DNA from: Clostridia bacterium
Lineage (GTDB): Bacteria > Bacillota > Clostridia > Christensenellales > Aristaeellaceae
Direction: 5' to 3'
Length of the DNA: 64,000 bases
Assembly (NCBI GenBank): GCA_017532155.1
Contig: JAFXJP010000016.1
Coordinates: forward strand, 1-64,000
The position numbers and the translations under genes were made by a program. The notes below the pieces were generated by a model. That model worked only from the letters and a program-made list of their open reading frames with translations. It did no database searches and was not told the DNA's origin. Each line of letters starts with the position of its first letter. The first letter of the stretch is position 1. This document shows, in pieces, positions 33,111 to 41,588 of the stretch.

Positions 33111-33139
33111 ATTATACTAATACGCAGCAAAAGTGTCAA
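33111..33139 (-). promoter_or_regulatory. Promoter of the rpmH operon
   Basis: On the minus strand TTGACA (33139-33134), 17-nt spacer, TATAAT (33116-33111): perfect consensus hexamers and spacing. Confidence 0.93.
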
Positions 33140-33205
33140 GTGTTTTTTCTTTACGTTGCCGCAATTTGGCAGCATTTTTCCATTACGAATTGATTACATT
33201 TTCTG

Positions 33206-33919
33206 TTATTCGCTGTATCCGTCTTCCGGATAGCCGCCCTCGTCATATTCAGGCATAGCGTTTTCTTCATAGCTCATGCCCAGCTGATGACGCAGCGTGC
33301 GCAGCGACTCCAGCTGCGTGGCCAGACTGATATCGGCATGCTCCAGCATCCGGTGCAGGCTGCCCAGCGTTTCATCGTTGAGGCGGTCGCACTCGGCCTG
33401 CGCGGCGTTCTGAATATCTTCAGCATACTTTTTCGCCGTCTGGGTGATGGTATCCTCAGACACCATCTGCGCAGCGTCGGCCTGCGCCTTGGCAATCAGG
33501 CGATTTGCATGGTCCTGCGCGTTGGCAACGATCTGCTGCGCCTGCTCGGTTGCACGGCGAATTTCCTCCTCCGCCTGCGCGCGGGCATTGGCAATCGCCT
33601 CATCTGCTTCCTTCTGGGCGGTCAGACGGGTCTTCTGCGCCGTTTTGTTGGCTTCGTCCACCGTCACGCGCGCCTCGTTTGCCGCCTTGGTTTCCACTTC
33701 CACGCGCTGCTTTTCAATACGTTCCAGCAGCTCGCGCTCACGGGCCAGCAGCTTTTCCGCGCGATCCAGATCGGGATCCAGCGCATCCTCCAGATCATTG
33801 AGCAGCTGCTCCATGCGCTGCTTATTGACCATCACCAATCCGCTGAGCGGCACGCCGCGACCTTCGCGCAGCATTGCATTGATGCTGCTGATCGCAGAGA
33901 ATACTTTCAATTCTGCCAT
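33206..33919 (-). CDS. Coiled-coil protein, DivIVA/ATPase-subunit-like
   Basis: 237 residues, mostly one long charged coiled coil (about 35-205) rich in Ala, Glu, Gln and Arg, resembling ATP synthase b/E-subunit or DivIVA-type filaments but without a clear DivIVA membrane-binding motif. The N-terminus is VFSAISSINAMLREGRGVPL; the C-terminal 25 residues are acidic and Tyr/Gly-rich. Proteins of this kind are often encoded beside coaD in Clostridia and have no assigned function. Follows coaD by 21 nt. Confidence 0.7.
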   Translation of the reverse strand: MAELKVFSAISSINAMLREGRGVPLSGLVMVNKQRMEQLLNDLEDALDPDLDRAEKLLARERELLERIEKQRVEVETKAANEARVTVDEANKTAQKTRLTAQKEADEAIANARAQAEEEIRRATEQAQQIVANAQDHANRLIAKAQADAAQMVSEDTITQTAKKYAEDIQNAAQAECDRLNDETLGSLHRMLEHADISLATQLESLRTLRHQLGMSYEENAMPEYDEGGYPEDGYSE

Positions 33920-33940
33920 GTTAAACGCTCCTTCCCCCGC

Positions 33941-34429
33941 TCACGAACGACGGGCGAGATAATTCTTGATCAGTTCCGCGTTGCATTCGGGAACAAAAGG
34001 CGCAATATCGCCGCCAAAGGCCGCCAGCTGGCGCACCATAGAGCTGCTCACATCGCGCAGTTCGGGGCTGGAGGGCAGATAGACCACCTCAAACTCCGGA
34101 CACAACAGTTTATTAAAGGACGCCCAGGGTAATTCCGTTTCCATTTCCGCCGAGGATCTCACCCCGCGCACCACAGCATCCGCCTGCTTCATGCGCACAA
34201 AATCCACCAGCAGGCCGTTGTACGCCTCCACCGTCGCATTGGGGATGTCCTCGCACACGCGCCTGAGCAATTCCACGCGCTTTTTCTGCGGCAGAAAGCC
34301 CTGCTTATCGGGGTTAATCAGCACCGCGACCACCAATTGATCGCACAGTTTGGCTGCGCGGTGGATCAAGTCCTCATGGCCGCGCGTCGCCGGGTCAAAG
34401 CTGCCCGGAAATATCCACAGTCCCGCCAT
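33941..34429 (-). CDS. coaD: Pantetheine-phosphate adenylyltransferase
   Basis: 162-residue nucleotidyltransferase making dephospho-CoA from 4'-phosphopantetheine and ATP. Motifs: GSFDPATRGHEDLI (with the TxGH form of HxGH), AVVRGVRSSAEME, PELRDVSSSMVRQLA. Overlaps rsmD by 35 nt, with translation start inside the rsmD 3' end; the order rsmD-coaD is conserved in Firmicutes. Confidence 0.97.
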   Translation of the reverse strand: MAGLWIFPGSFDPATRGHEDLIHRAAKLCDQLVVAVLINPDKQGFLPQKKRVELLRRVCEDIPNATVEAYNGLLVDFVRMKQADAVVRGVRSSAEMETELPWASFNKLLCPEFEVVYLPSSPELRDVSSSMVRQLAAFGGDIAPFVPECNAELIKNYLARRS

Positions 34430-34991
34430 GCTCTTCCTCCGTATCTATGTTGAACTGGTAAAAAGAAATCACCGTATCACGATACTGCCGTCTGTCGATC
34501 AATTCATAGCATGCGTCCGGCGCGGGCGTAACGCGCGCATCATGCTCAATCACCACCAGCGCGCCATCCATCAGGATGCCCGCCTCCTGCATTGCCTTAC
34601 AGGCAGGATCGGTGCTGATGCGATAGGGCGGATCGAGAAACACCAGATCAAACTGCGCCTTTTCGCGTCCCAGCAGCGCCACAGCCTGCAGATCCTGCAT
34701 AAACAGAAACCGCACCTGCTCCTGAAGCTTCAGCGATTCAATATTCTGCCGGATGGCCTTGGCCGCCTCGCGCGAGCAATCGCACACCACGGCGCTTTTC
34801 GCCCCGCGGCTAATGCTCTCCAGCGCCAGCGCACCGCTGCCGGCATACAGATCCAACACCTGTGCCTGCGGGCAATTGCCTGCAATGATAGAAAACAGCG
34901 ACTCGCGCGTGCGGTCCAGCGTAGGCCGCGTATCATTTCCCTTGGGCGCTACAATCGTGCGCGAGCGCATGGAGCCGGCAATAATGCGCAT
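34395..34991 (-). CDS. rsmD: 16S rRNA (guanine-966-N2)-methyltransferase
   Basis: 198-residue SAM-dependent enzyme. Features: MRIIAGSMRSRTI at the N-terminus, DLYAGSGALALESISRG (SAM binding) and FDLVFLDPPY (catalytic DPPY). Lies 3 nt after the membrane-protein gene and overlaps coaD. Confidence 0.96.
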   Translation of the reverse strand: MRIIAGSMRSRTIVAPKGNDTRPTLDRTRESLFSIIAGNCPQAQVLDLYAGSGALALESISRGAKSAVVCDCSREAAKAIRQNIESLKLQEQVRFLFMQDLQAVALLGREKAQFDLVFLDPPYRISTDPACKAMQEAGILMDGALVVIEHDARVTPAPDACYELIDRRQYRDTVISFYQFNIDTEEEHGGTVDISGQL

Positions 34992-34994
34992 GGA

Positions 34995-35822
34995 TCAGAT
35001 CAGTTCCTTCTTTTCGTTCTTTTTTGCCATCTGCTGACGGCGCTGCTGACGGGCGCGCTTTTCCTGCTTGTTGTACTTGCGACGGCTCATGCGGATATTG
35101 CCATGCACCAGCGCGCGCAGATAAGGTCCGCGCAGATAACCAATCGCATAGAAGGCAGGCAGCGTCAGGCACATCAGCGGCGACAGCTTATCCACCATGT
35201 ACATGGCGTCATAGCTGTTGATATCCATCATCGTCACATAGGGGAAGTTGATCAGGCGCACAATCACACGCAGAATCGCTTCCAGCGACATCGGCGTTGC
35301 TTCATGATAGAAAGCCAGCGCCTGGGCAACCTCACCCTGGCTGTCATAAGAGGACACCCAGGAAGGCAGCACGCCCAGCGAATAATGCTGCTTTTGCGCA
35401 ATCACTGCAAATACAGCGCATACAACAAAGAACGGCAGCGCCGCAATAGCGGCAGACAGCACGCCCTTGAGCGGATGGAAGCACAAATCATGCTCGCTCT
35501 TGGGAACATTTTTGCCCTCATCCAGGCGTTTTTGGGCAATTTCGGCAAAACCCACGTCTGTTTCACCCTGATTGGCGCCTTCGCCATACATCACGACGCC
35601 GCCCATCGCCAACAGCAGCAAATTGGCACAGACGCGCAGGATGGTATTATCAAAGGTCATCGCGCCGCCCAGCAGCAGATAAATGAACACGAACATCAAC
35701 ATAAAGCCCACGATCTTCGCGCTGCGCTTCACCGCTGTGCGGCTGTAAATATTGCCGCGCAGATAGGGCATATAGACGGGCTTCAAACCCTTTTTCTTTT
35801 TCTTGTTAGCATTGTTTTGCAT
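34995..35822 (-). CDS. Hypothetical polytopic membrane protein in the alr-coaD operon
   Basis: 275 residues: Lys-rich cytoplasmic N-terminus, two adjacent helices (about 35-80), a loop with a GEGANQGETDVGFAEIAQKR segment, further hydrophobic segments (about 120-140 and 215-235), and a very basic C-terminal tail (RRKYNKQEKRARQQRRQQ). No family recognised. Position between alr and rsmD and tight spacing suggest co-expression only. Confidence 0.7.
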   Translation of the reverse strand: MQNNANKKKKKGLKPVYMPYLRGNIYSRTAVKRSAKIVGFMLMFVFIYLLLGGAMTFDNTILRVCANLLLLAMGGVVMYGEGANQGETDVGFAEIAQKRLDEGKNVPKSEHDLCFHPLKGVLSAAIAALPFFVVCAVFAVIAQKQHYSLGVLPSWVSSYDSQGEVAQALAFYHEATPMSLEAILRVIVRLINFPYVTMMDINSYDAMYMVDKLSPLMCLTLPAFYAIGYLRGPYLRALVHGNIRMSRRKYNKQEKRARQQRRQQMAKKNEKKELI

Positions 35823-35840
35823 GGAGTTTCCCCTTCGTTC

Positions 35841-36975
35841 TTACTCTTGATTCTCAATGATAACCGGCACGCGGCCAGCATGCAGCATAAAAGCCTCGTA
35901 ACTGATTGTATCAGCCCATTGCGCCATCTCCTGCGCAGTGATACGCGCCTCTCCCTGGCTGCCCAGCAGCACCACTTCGTCTCCCTGCGCAGCCTCAGGC
36001 ACATGCGTTACATCCACCATCGTCTGGTCCATGCACACGCGTCCTAGCACAGGGCAGCGCACGCCATGGATCAGCACGCAGCCTTTGCCGGAAAAAGCAC
36101 GCAGATAGCCGTCGCCATAGCCCACAGCAATAGTCGCTATCCGCATAGGCCCATCCGCGCAGAACGTGCCGCCGTAGCTGACGCAATCGCCCGCCTGAAT
36201 ATCCTTCACATAGGCAATTTGCGTCTCCCAGCGCATGGCCTGCTGCAGGCCTTCCTCTTCGCCGCCATACATCGCTATGCCAATACGCGCCATATCAAGA
36301 CGCATATCGGGATATTTGAGCGCCGCCTCGCTGGCCGCCGCATGCAAAAGTATCTCCCTGGGCAGCGGCTGAATCAGCGCTGCAAACCGCTGATACTGCT
36401 TTTTGACGCTCGCAGCATCGCCTGCATTGGCAAAATGCGTGAAAGCCCCGGTCAGGCGCACGCGATCTGCCTTTTTGAGCGCGCAGAGAATCTCTGCTAC
36501 ATCTTCGCTTGTCCGCGCGCCGATCCTGCTCATACCAGTGTCCAGCTTGATATGCACCTGCGCCGTGGTCTTTTCTTCCTCGCAGGCGCGCTGCAGGCAT
36601 TGTACGCCCGCCGCATCGCAGATGGTCTGCGTCAGCTGATATCTGGCCGCCATCTTCGCGCCCTGCGCGCTGATATTGCCCAGCACCAGACACGGCAGCG
36701 ATATGCCGTTTTCCCGCAGCGCCACGCCTTCCTCCGGCACGGCAACTCCCAGATAATCAACGCCGCAGCGTGCCGCAGTTTTCGCTACCGCAAGCAAGCA
36801 AGCCATGCCCGTAGGCATTGGCCTTCACCACAGCCATCATTCGCACATCACGGCCCAAAGCAGCCTTGATTGAGCGGATATTCTGCGCAATGACCGCCAT
36901 ATCGATCCGCACGCAGGCGCCGCGGCTGTCGGGCTGCTGCCGCATTCCGTACATGTCAAAAGGACTATTGACCAC
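35841..36975 (-). pseudogene. alr: Alanine racemase, frameshifted at a GCAA tetranucleotide repeat
   Basis: PLP enzyme that makes D-alanine for peptidoglycan. The N-terminal part, with the PLP-binding Lys in MAVVKANAYGHG, is in one frame (36975 to about 36790) and the rest (LAVAKTAARCGVDYLGVAV ... catalytic Tyr in VGYGDGY, RVCMDQTMVDV) is in another. The break falls at three copies of GCAA (36790-36801, plus strand); removing one copy restores a perfect family sequence (GHGLLAVAKT). The upstream signals are intact: GGAGG before a GTG at 36975 and a TATAAT at 37003-36998. This could be a true null allele, a slippage-switched gene or a sequencing error. Confidence 0.85.
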
Positions 36976-37049
36976 CTGTATCAAGCCTCCACAGCCTATT
37001 ATAACACAAATCGCGCTCATTTACTATATGCGAATGCTTTTCATACATA

Positions 37050-37084
37050 AAAAAGCGGAGATGCCAATGCACCTCCGCCTTTAT
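37050..37084 (-). terminator. Terminator of the PPC/CxxC repeat protein gene
   Basis: On the minus strand AGGCGGAG-N12-CTCCGCTTTTTTA. Confidence 0.8.
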
Positions 37085-37092
37085 ATTATTGC

Positions 37093-39915
37093 TTAGTTGC
37101 CAAACAATCCGCCGAAGAAGCCCTTCTTCTCGATTGTCTCGCTCTGCGTATCGCCGCAGGACTGGCAAACCCGCTCCTTGCGACCTTCCGTCGTGGAGGT
37201 CGGCTCCTTCACGACCATCCATTCGCCATATGTATGGCTCAGCATGGGCAGCACCTGCTCCTCCACCTGCGCAGCGCACGTCTGGCATACGCGCACCTCA
37301 CGTCCGCTCTCAGCGCATGTCGGATACTTGGATACCTTCCAGTCCCCCGCCGTATGGCCAAACGCGGGCAGCACCTGCTCCTCCAGCACCGCATAGCACA
37401 CGCGGCACTGACGCACCTTCAGGCCGTCTTCGGTGCAGGTTGCCTGTTTGCTATCCAGCCAGTCGCTCGTCACATGGCCCAAAGCCGGGATGATCTCCTG
37501 CTCCAGCTGCTTTCCGCAATCGCTGCACACACGGCGCTGAATACCGTTTTCCGTGCAGGTATCCTTGAGAACGATCTCCCAGCGGGTGTTCACATGACCA
37601 GTCGCCGGGATCTCCTGCGTTTCTACCACAGTGCCGCAGCGGATGCACTTTTTCTCCTGCTGGCCTGCTTCATCGCAGGTAGCCTTTTTGCTCACATGGA
37701 AGCTGTCGGACGGCGTATGCGCCTTCATTTCAATCGTCTGCGTATCCACGACCGCATTGCACACCGTGCAGTACATTTCCTTTACGCCCGCTTCACTGCA
37801 GGTAGGCTCCTTGACCGTCTCAAAGTATTCGCTGCGCACATGCTGGCTTGCAGTGCAGCAATTGACGCTGTATGTGCCGCCGTCGCCCATAATCTTCAGA
37901 TACGCGCCCTGACGCTCGGCCACATACACGCGGCTGTCCCCCGCATAAATACGCGTTTCATTCTGCAGCGTCATGCCCTTTTCATCCACAATGGTAACGG
38001 AAATGTTCTTTTCGCCCGTCGCCATCACGCGCAGGGTTGCGCCTGCCTCGGGGAAAGCGATATAGTCCGTATCCGCCTTCATTTCAAAGGCCAGATCCAG
38101 CATAACGCCCGCCTGTGCCGCCACAGCGCTGGCAATATCGCTGCCGCCCAGATCCTTGAGCGTAGCATACCCCACGCTGAACGCGCCCAGCTTATCGCAC
38201 TTCACGCGCACATAGTAGGTGGTATTGGGCGTCAGTTCCAGCGTCTTTTCGCCCGTCGTACCGCCGTCCACACGCCAGGAAGTTACTTCCTTGCCGCTGT
38301 CGTCCAGCACAGCCACGTTCATGCGCTCGTTGCCCGAAGGATTCTCCAGCGCCAGATGAATCAGCGCCAGATCACCCGTGACAACAGACACAAAATCAGT
38401 ATCTTCCTTGCCTGCAATAGAGCCCTCCGCCTTGACGCCGTCTTCCAGCTTCAGCGCCGTTTCAGGCGTATCGCCCATGGGATCGAGGTATTCTTCCACC
38501 GTGACAATGTAATCGCCCAGCTTGCTCTTTTCAGAGCGGCTCAGCTTCAGATAATACGTTGCGCCCGCCTCTGCCGCAAAGCTGTAAACAGAGGTTTTGT
38601 TCTTGCCCGCTTCCACGGTCTTGATTTTCAGGCCGGCAGCATCCTGCAATTCCATATACGAGGTGCAGTCTACTGTGCCATTCTTGAGCGCCAGACGGTA
38701 ATAAGCGCGCTCAGCGCCAGCCGTGAAGGTGTAATAGTCTACATCGCCCGTACCGTCAAAGGAGGCGCTCTTTTCGCCCAGCGTCAGCGCCAGGGCAGTT
38801 TCCAGCGTATCGGGCTCATTGTCAGCCGCATGGGACAGCGACAGCGTGTATTTGCCGTACTGTTTCTTATCGTCGCTGTAAAGCTTGATGAAATACTGCG
38901 CGCCGGGCTCAGCCTTCCAGCTGATATAGGCGCTCTTATTGGTATAAACGTCATCCTTCTGCACGCTCAGGCTGTTCGCGTCCAGCAATTCATATTTGAG
39001 CCAGGCGTTCAGATCGTTATTTTTAATATCGACACGATAATAGTTGCTGCCCTCCAGCGCAGTGAAGGTGAAATAATCCACATCGCCCGTGCCTTCAAAC
39101 GCACCGTCAACCTTCTGGCCTTCTACCAGCACAACGCCGTCAGCCATCGAATTGGACTCGTTATCCGCCTTGCAGGACAGCTTCAGCGCATACTTGCCGC
39201 ACTGTTTCTTATCGTCGCTGTAAAGCTTGATGAAATACTGCGCGCCGGGCTCAGCCTTCCAGCTGATGTAGGCGCTCTTATTGGTATAAACTTCATCCTT
39301 CTGCACGCTCAGGCCGTTCGCATCCAGCAATTCATAGTTAAGCCAGGCGTTCAGATCGTTGTTCTTAATATCTACACGATAGTAATTGCTGCCCTCCAGC
39401 GTAGTGAAGGTGAATACGTCCGCATCGCCCGTGCCATCCAGCGTCGATATGATCTCCGTATTCAGCTCCAGCGCGCTGGCAGATTCCAGCCTGTTGCCAT
39501 GCTCATCCAGCGTCTTATTCACAGACAGCGTCACTCTGCCGCTGGCCTTTTTATCAGAACTCCACATACGGATCGTATACTTCATCCCGGGCGTCACCTT
39601 CCAGCTGTAATACTGGCTCTTGCCGGTGTATACGTCGTCCTCGAACAGCCTTACATTCTGCTCATCATAGATCGCCATGTTCAGCCAGGCGTTGATTTCT
39701 TCGTTCTTCTGGTTCACGCGGTAATACGCGCCGTCCTGATCCGCCGTAAAGGTGAACCATTCGCTGTCTCCCGCGTCAATAGTATCGATGTAGCTTTCGC
39801 CCACAGCGACCGCCACAGCCGACGCCTGATCTGCGCCGCCGTCCAGCGTCGTAGCCGCCAGCGCACTGCCGCACACCAGCAGCAAAAGCAGCAGAATACT
39901 TGCAAATTTTTTCAT
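37093..39915 (-). CDS. Large secreted protein with PPC-like repeats and six C-terminal CxxC repeats
   Basis: 940 residues after a signal peptide (1-21, LLLVCGSALA). About six beta-sandwich repeats resembling bacterial pre-peptidase C-terminal (PPC) domains fill residues 25-690 (e.g. DADVFTFTTLEGSNYYRVDI, EPGAQYFIKLYSDDKKQ). The C-terminal 245 residues are six ~40-residue repeats of the type C-x8-C-x2-C ... LPxxGH, each with a likely zinc-knuckle triplet; the last lacks its first Cys. No catalytic domain is visible, so it is probably an adhesin or scaffold on the cell surface. PPC copies 2 and 3 are nearly identical in DNA. ATG at 39915 (GAAGGGA upstream). Confidence 0.8.
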   Translation of the reverse strand: MKKFASILLLLLLVCGSALAATTLDGGADQASAVAVAVGESYIDTIDAGDSEWFTFTADQDGAYYRVNQKNEEINAWLNMAIYDEQNVRLFEDDVYTGKSQYYSWKVTPGMKYTIRMWSSDKKASGRVTLSVNKTLDEHGNRLESASALELNTEIISTLDGTGDADVFTFTTLEGSNYYRVDIKNNDLNAWLNYELLDANGLSVQKDEVYTNKSAYISWKAEPGAQYFIKLYSDDKKQCGKYALKLSCKADNESNSMADGVVLVEGQKVDGAFEGTGDVDYFTFTALEGSNYYRVDIKNNDLNAWLKYELLDANSLSVQKDDVYTNKSAYISWKAEPGAQYFIKLYSDDKKQYGKYTLSLSHAADNEPDTLETALALTLGEKSASFDGTGDVDYYTFTAGAERAYYRLALKNGTVDCTSYMELQDAAGLKIKTVEAGKNKTSVYSFAAEAGATYYLKLSRSEKSKLGDYIVTVEEYLDPMGDTPETALKLEDGVKAEGSIAGKEDTDFVSVVTGDLALIHLALENPSGNERMNVAVLDDSGKEVTSWRVDGGTTGEKTLELTPNTTYYVRVKCDKLGAFSVGYATLKDLGGSDIASAVAAQAGVMLDLAFEMKADTDYIAFPEAGATLRVMATGEKNISVTIVDEKGMTLQNETRIYAGDSRVYVAERQGAYLKIMGDGGTYSVNCCTASQHVRSEYFETVKEPTCSEAGVKEMYCTVCNAVVDTQTIEMKAHTPSDSFHVSKKATCDEAGQQEKKCIRCGTVVETQEIPATGHVNTRWEIVLKDTCTENGIQRRVCSDCGKQLEQEIIPALGHVTSDWLDSKQATCTEDGLKVRQCRVCYAVLEEQVLPAFGHTAGDWKVSKYPTCAESGREVRVCQTCAAQVEEQVLPMLSHTYGEWMVVKEPTSTTEGRKERVCQSCGDTQSETIEKKGFFGGLFGN
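38859..39402. repeat. Recent tandem duplication inside the PPC-repeat gene
   Basis: About 200 nt at 38859-39060 recur at 39201-39402 (342 nt, 114 codons apart) with very few differences, e.g. both read ACTGTTTCTTATCGTCGCTG. Confidence 0.85.
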
Positions 39916-39982
39916 ATTGTTCCCTTCCTCTCCAAAGGAATTTTCTGCAAGCAGTATAGCATGATTCTCCTTTTTCTGCAAC

Positions 39983-40012
39983 AAAAAAGGACCCCGCAAG
40001 CGGGATCCTTTG
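39983..40012 (-). terminator. Terminator of the small secreted protein gene
   Basis: On the minus strand AAAGGATCCCGC-TTGC-GGGGTCCTTTTTTG (one G-T mismatch pair). Confidence 0.8.
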
Positions 40013-40023
40013 ATGTGCCTGAA

Positions 40024-40527
40024 TTAGTTCGCGGCCTTGGCAGCAGCGATAACGCCCTGCAGATAGCCCAGAGCATCAACCAGGGTGCAGCCGGTCACGG
40101 CGTCCACAACCTGCTCAGCGGTCTTGCCTTCCAGAGCGGCTTCCAGCTCGGCAATGGTCTTGCCGGTGGCGAAGTCTTCCAGAGCCTTGTAGTTAACATC
40201 CAGAGCAATGGTGGAACCGGCCTTCTTCATGTTCTCGCTGTAAGCGGCGGCGTTCTGAACCTTGGAAGCCAGAACCTTGCCTTCGGTGAACAGCGCGGCG
40301 AAGATGGTCTCGCTGTTGGGAACGGCGATGGAGGTCTCAGCGGCCATGGGCTGATATTCGTCGATCAGCACGTCAGCGATCTTGTCGCCCTGCATGGCAA
40401 CAGTGATCACGGCGAAGCACTTGGTGCCGTGGGCAGCGAACTGAACCTGGCCCAGCTTGACTTCGTCAGCCATAGCAAAGGGAACCATCATCATCAGAAC
40501 GAGAACGAGAGCGATCAGCTTTTTCAT
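40024..40527 (-). CDS. Small secreted protein, FMN-binding-domain-like
   Basis: 167 residues; signal peptide 1-20 (LVLMMMVPFAMA). The mature part has the pattern of FMN-binding-type or related beta/alpha domains (AVITVAMQGDKIADVLIDEY), with a Cys and Thr in VTGCTLVD near the C-terminus and a helical KTAEQVVDAV segment. The family match is weak and the FMN role is only a suggestion. Strong promoter and terminator; codon use suggests high expression. Confidence 0.6.
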   Translation of the reverse strand: MKKLIALVLVLMMMVPFAMADEVKLGQVQFAAHGTKCFAVITVAMQGDKIADVLIDEYQPMAAETSIAVPNSETIFAALFTEGKVLASKVQNAAAYSENMKKAGSTIALDVNYKALEDFATGKTIAELEAALEGKTAEQVVDAVTGCTLVDALGYLQGVIAAAKAAN

Positions 40528-40578
40528 AGGAATTACATCCTTCCATAAATGATTTGGCTTTTACAGCCATTTGTTGAT

Positions 40579-40607
40579 AAAATACCATATAGAGCATTTT
40601 CTGTCAA
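40579..40607 (-). promoter_or_regulatory. Promoter of the small secreted protein gene
   Basis: On the minus strand TTGACA (40607-40602), 17-nt spacer, TATTTT (40584-40579). Confidence 0.82.
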
Positions 40608-40697
40608 TAGATTTTTTCCAATTTCGAATCATTATATCGATATGCTCATGTTATAATTGGAAACTATTTAATTTTTGTATTTTATTTTCAGGCGTAT

Positions 40698-40724
40698 TAA
40701 AAAAGCGCCGCTTCCGCGGCGCTT
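40698..40724 (-). terminator. Terminator of the sugar isomerase/oxidoreductase pair
   Basis: On the minus strand AAGCGCCGC-GGAA-GCGGCGCTTTTTT. Confidence 0.9.
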
Positions 40725-40737
40725 GGTTTTGATACTG

Positions 40738-41565
40738 TTACGCTTTGAGGCCCAGATTTTTGAGCGTATCGATGCTCATCTTTGCCGCTTCCAGCGCGGG
40801 ACGGTCGGGCGAAGCATCCTGCTCGACGATGAACCATTCAACGCCGGCGTCCAGGCCCGCTTCTACCACAGCATTCACATCCTGGCAGCCGTAGCCAACC
40901 GGACGGAAGGAGAAGGAGATATTGCCATTCTCCGCCGCTTCCTTTTCACCAATCAGGCCATACGGCGCAGCGCTGCCTTCTCTGCGGCCGACATAATCCT
41001 TCAGATGCAGCACAGGCGCGCGGCCGGTGTACTTGCGCACATAGGCGGCAGGATCCTCGCCGGCATACTTCACCCAGCAGGTATCAATCTCCGTCTTGAG
41101 CAGGTTCGGGCATACAGCGTCATAGAGGAAATCCAAGCCGTAAATACCGCTGACAGCAGCAAACTCAAAGTCATGATTGTGATACAGCAGCTGAATGCCC
41201 GCTTCCTTGCACATTTTGCCGAATTTATATACATTGCGGATCACCTTGCCAAAGCCGGGGCCGCCGGGACGGTCTTCCGTGCTCAGGTGCGGAATGGCAA
41301 TGTACTTGCAGCCAATCGCCTTGTGATAGGCGATAATGCCTTCCATATCCTCCAGCATCTGCACATAGGGAACGTGGCTGGAAATGGCCACCAGACCCAC
41401 TTCCTTGAGCATCGCGGCAACTTCCTCCGCCGGATGATCATAGAAGCCGGCAAATTCCACGCCGTCATAGCCCATTTCCTTCAGCTGTTTGAGAACGGAC
41501 AAAAGATCCGCCTTGGCATCCTCACGGGCCGAATATACCTGATACGCAATCGGACGAGCTTCCAT
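40738..41565 (-). CDS. Sugar phosphate isomerase/epimerase (xylose-isomerase-like TIM barrel)
   Basis: 275 residues, AP-endonuclease-2/xylose isomerase-like barrel. Metal-ligand type residues appear in VEFAGFYDHP, LLYHNHDFEF, TEIDTCWVKYAG, HLKDYVG and FIVEQDASPD. Such proteins isomerise or dehydrate sugar acids and inositols. It directly follows a Gfo/Idh/MocA oxidoreductase (23-nt gap), a common catabolic pairing, but the substrate cannot be read from sequence. Confidence 0.92.
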   Translation of the reverse strand: MEARPIAYQVYSAREDAKADLLSVLKQLKEMGYDGVEFAGFYDHPAEEVAAMLKEVGLVAISSHVPYVQMLEDMEGIIAYHKAIGCKYIAIPHLSTEDRPGGPGFGKVIRNVYKFGKMCKEAGIQLLYHNHDFEFAAVSGIYGLDFLYDAVCPNLLKTEIDTCWVKYAGEDPAAYVRKYTGRAPVLHLKDYVGRREGSAAPYGLIGEKEAAENGNISFSFRPVGYGCQDVNAVVEAGLDAGVEWFIVEQDASPDRPALEAAKMSIDTLKNLGLKA

Positions 41566-41588
41566 TTTCGTTTTCCTCCTGCTTAAGA

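Noticed and set aside
33013..33205. Replication origin/dnaA region upstream of rpmH
   Set aside because: No dnaA, no visible cluster of TTATCCACA-like boxes; only a consensus promoter is present.
37234..40548. Very long plus-strand open frame (about 1100 codons) opposite the PPC-repeat gene
   Set aside because: It is antisense to a gene with signal peptide, repeats, terminator and ribosome-binding site; its composition is a codon-bias shadow (Arg/His/Gln-rich) and it runs into an unrelated gene. Similar shadows opposite metG, the kinase, rho, the alr operon and the GH13 gene were dropped.
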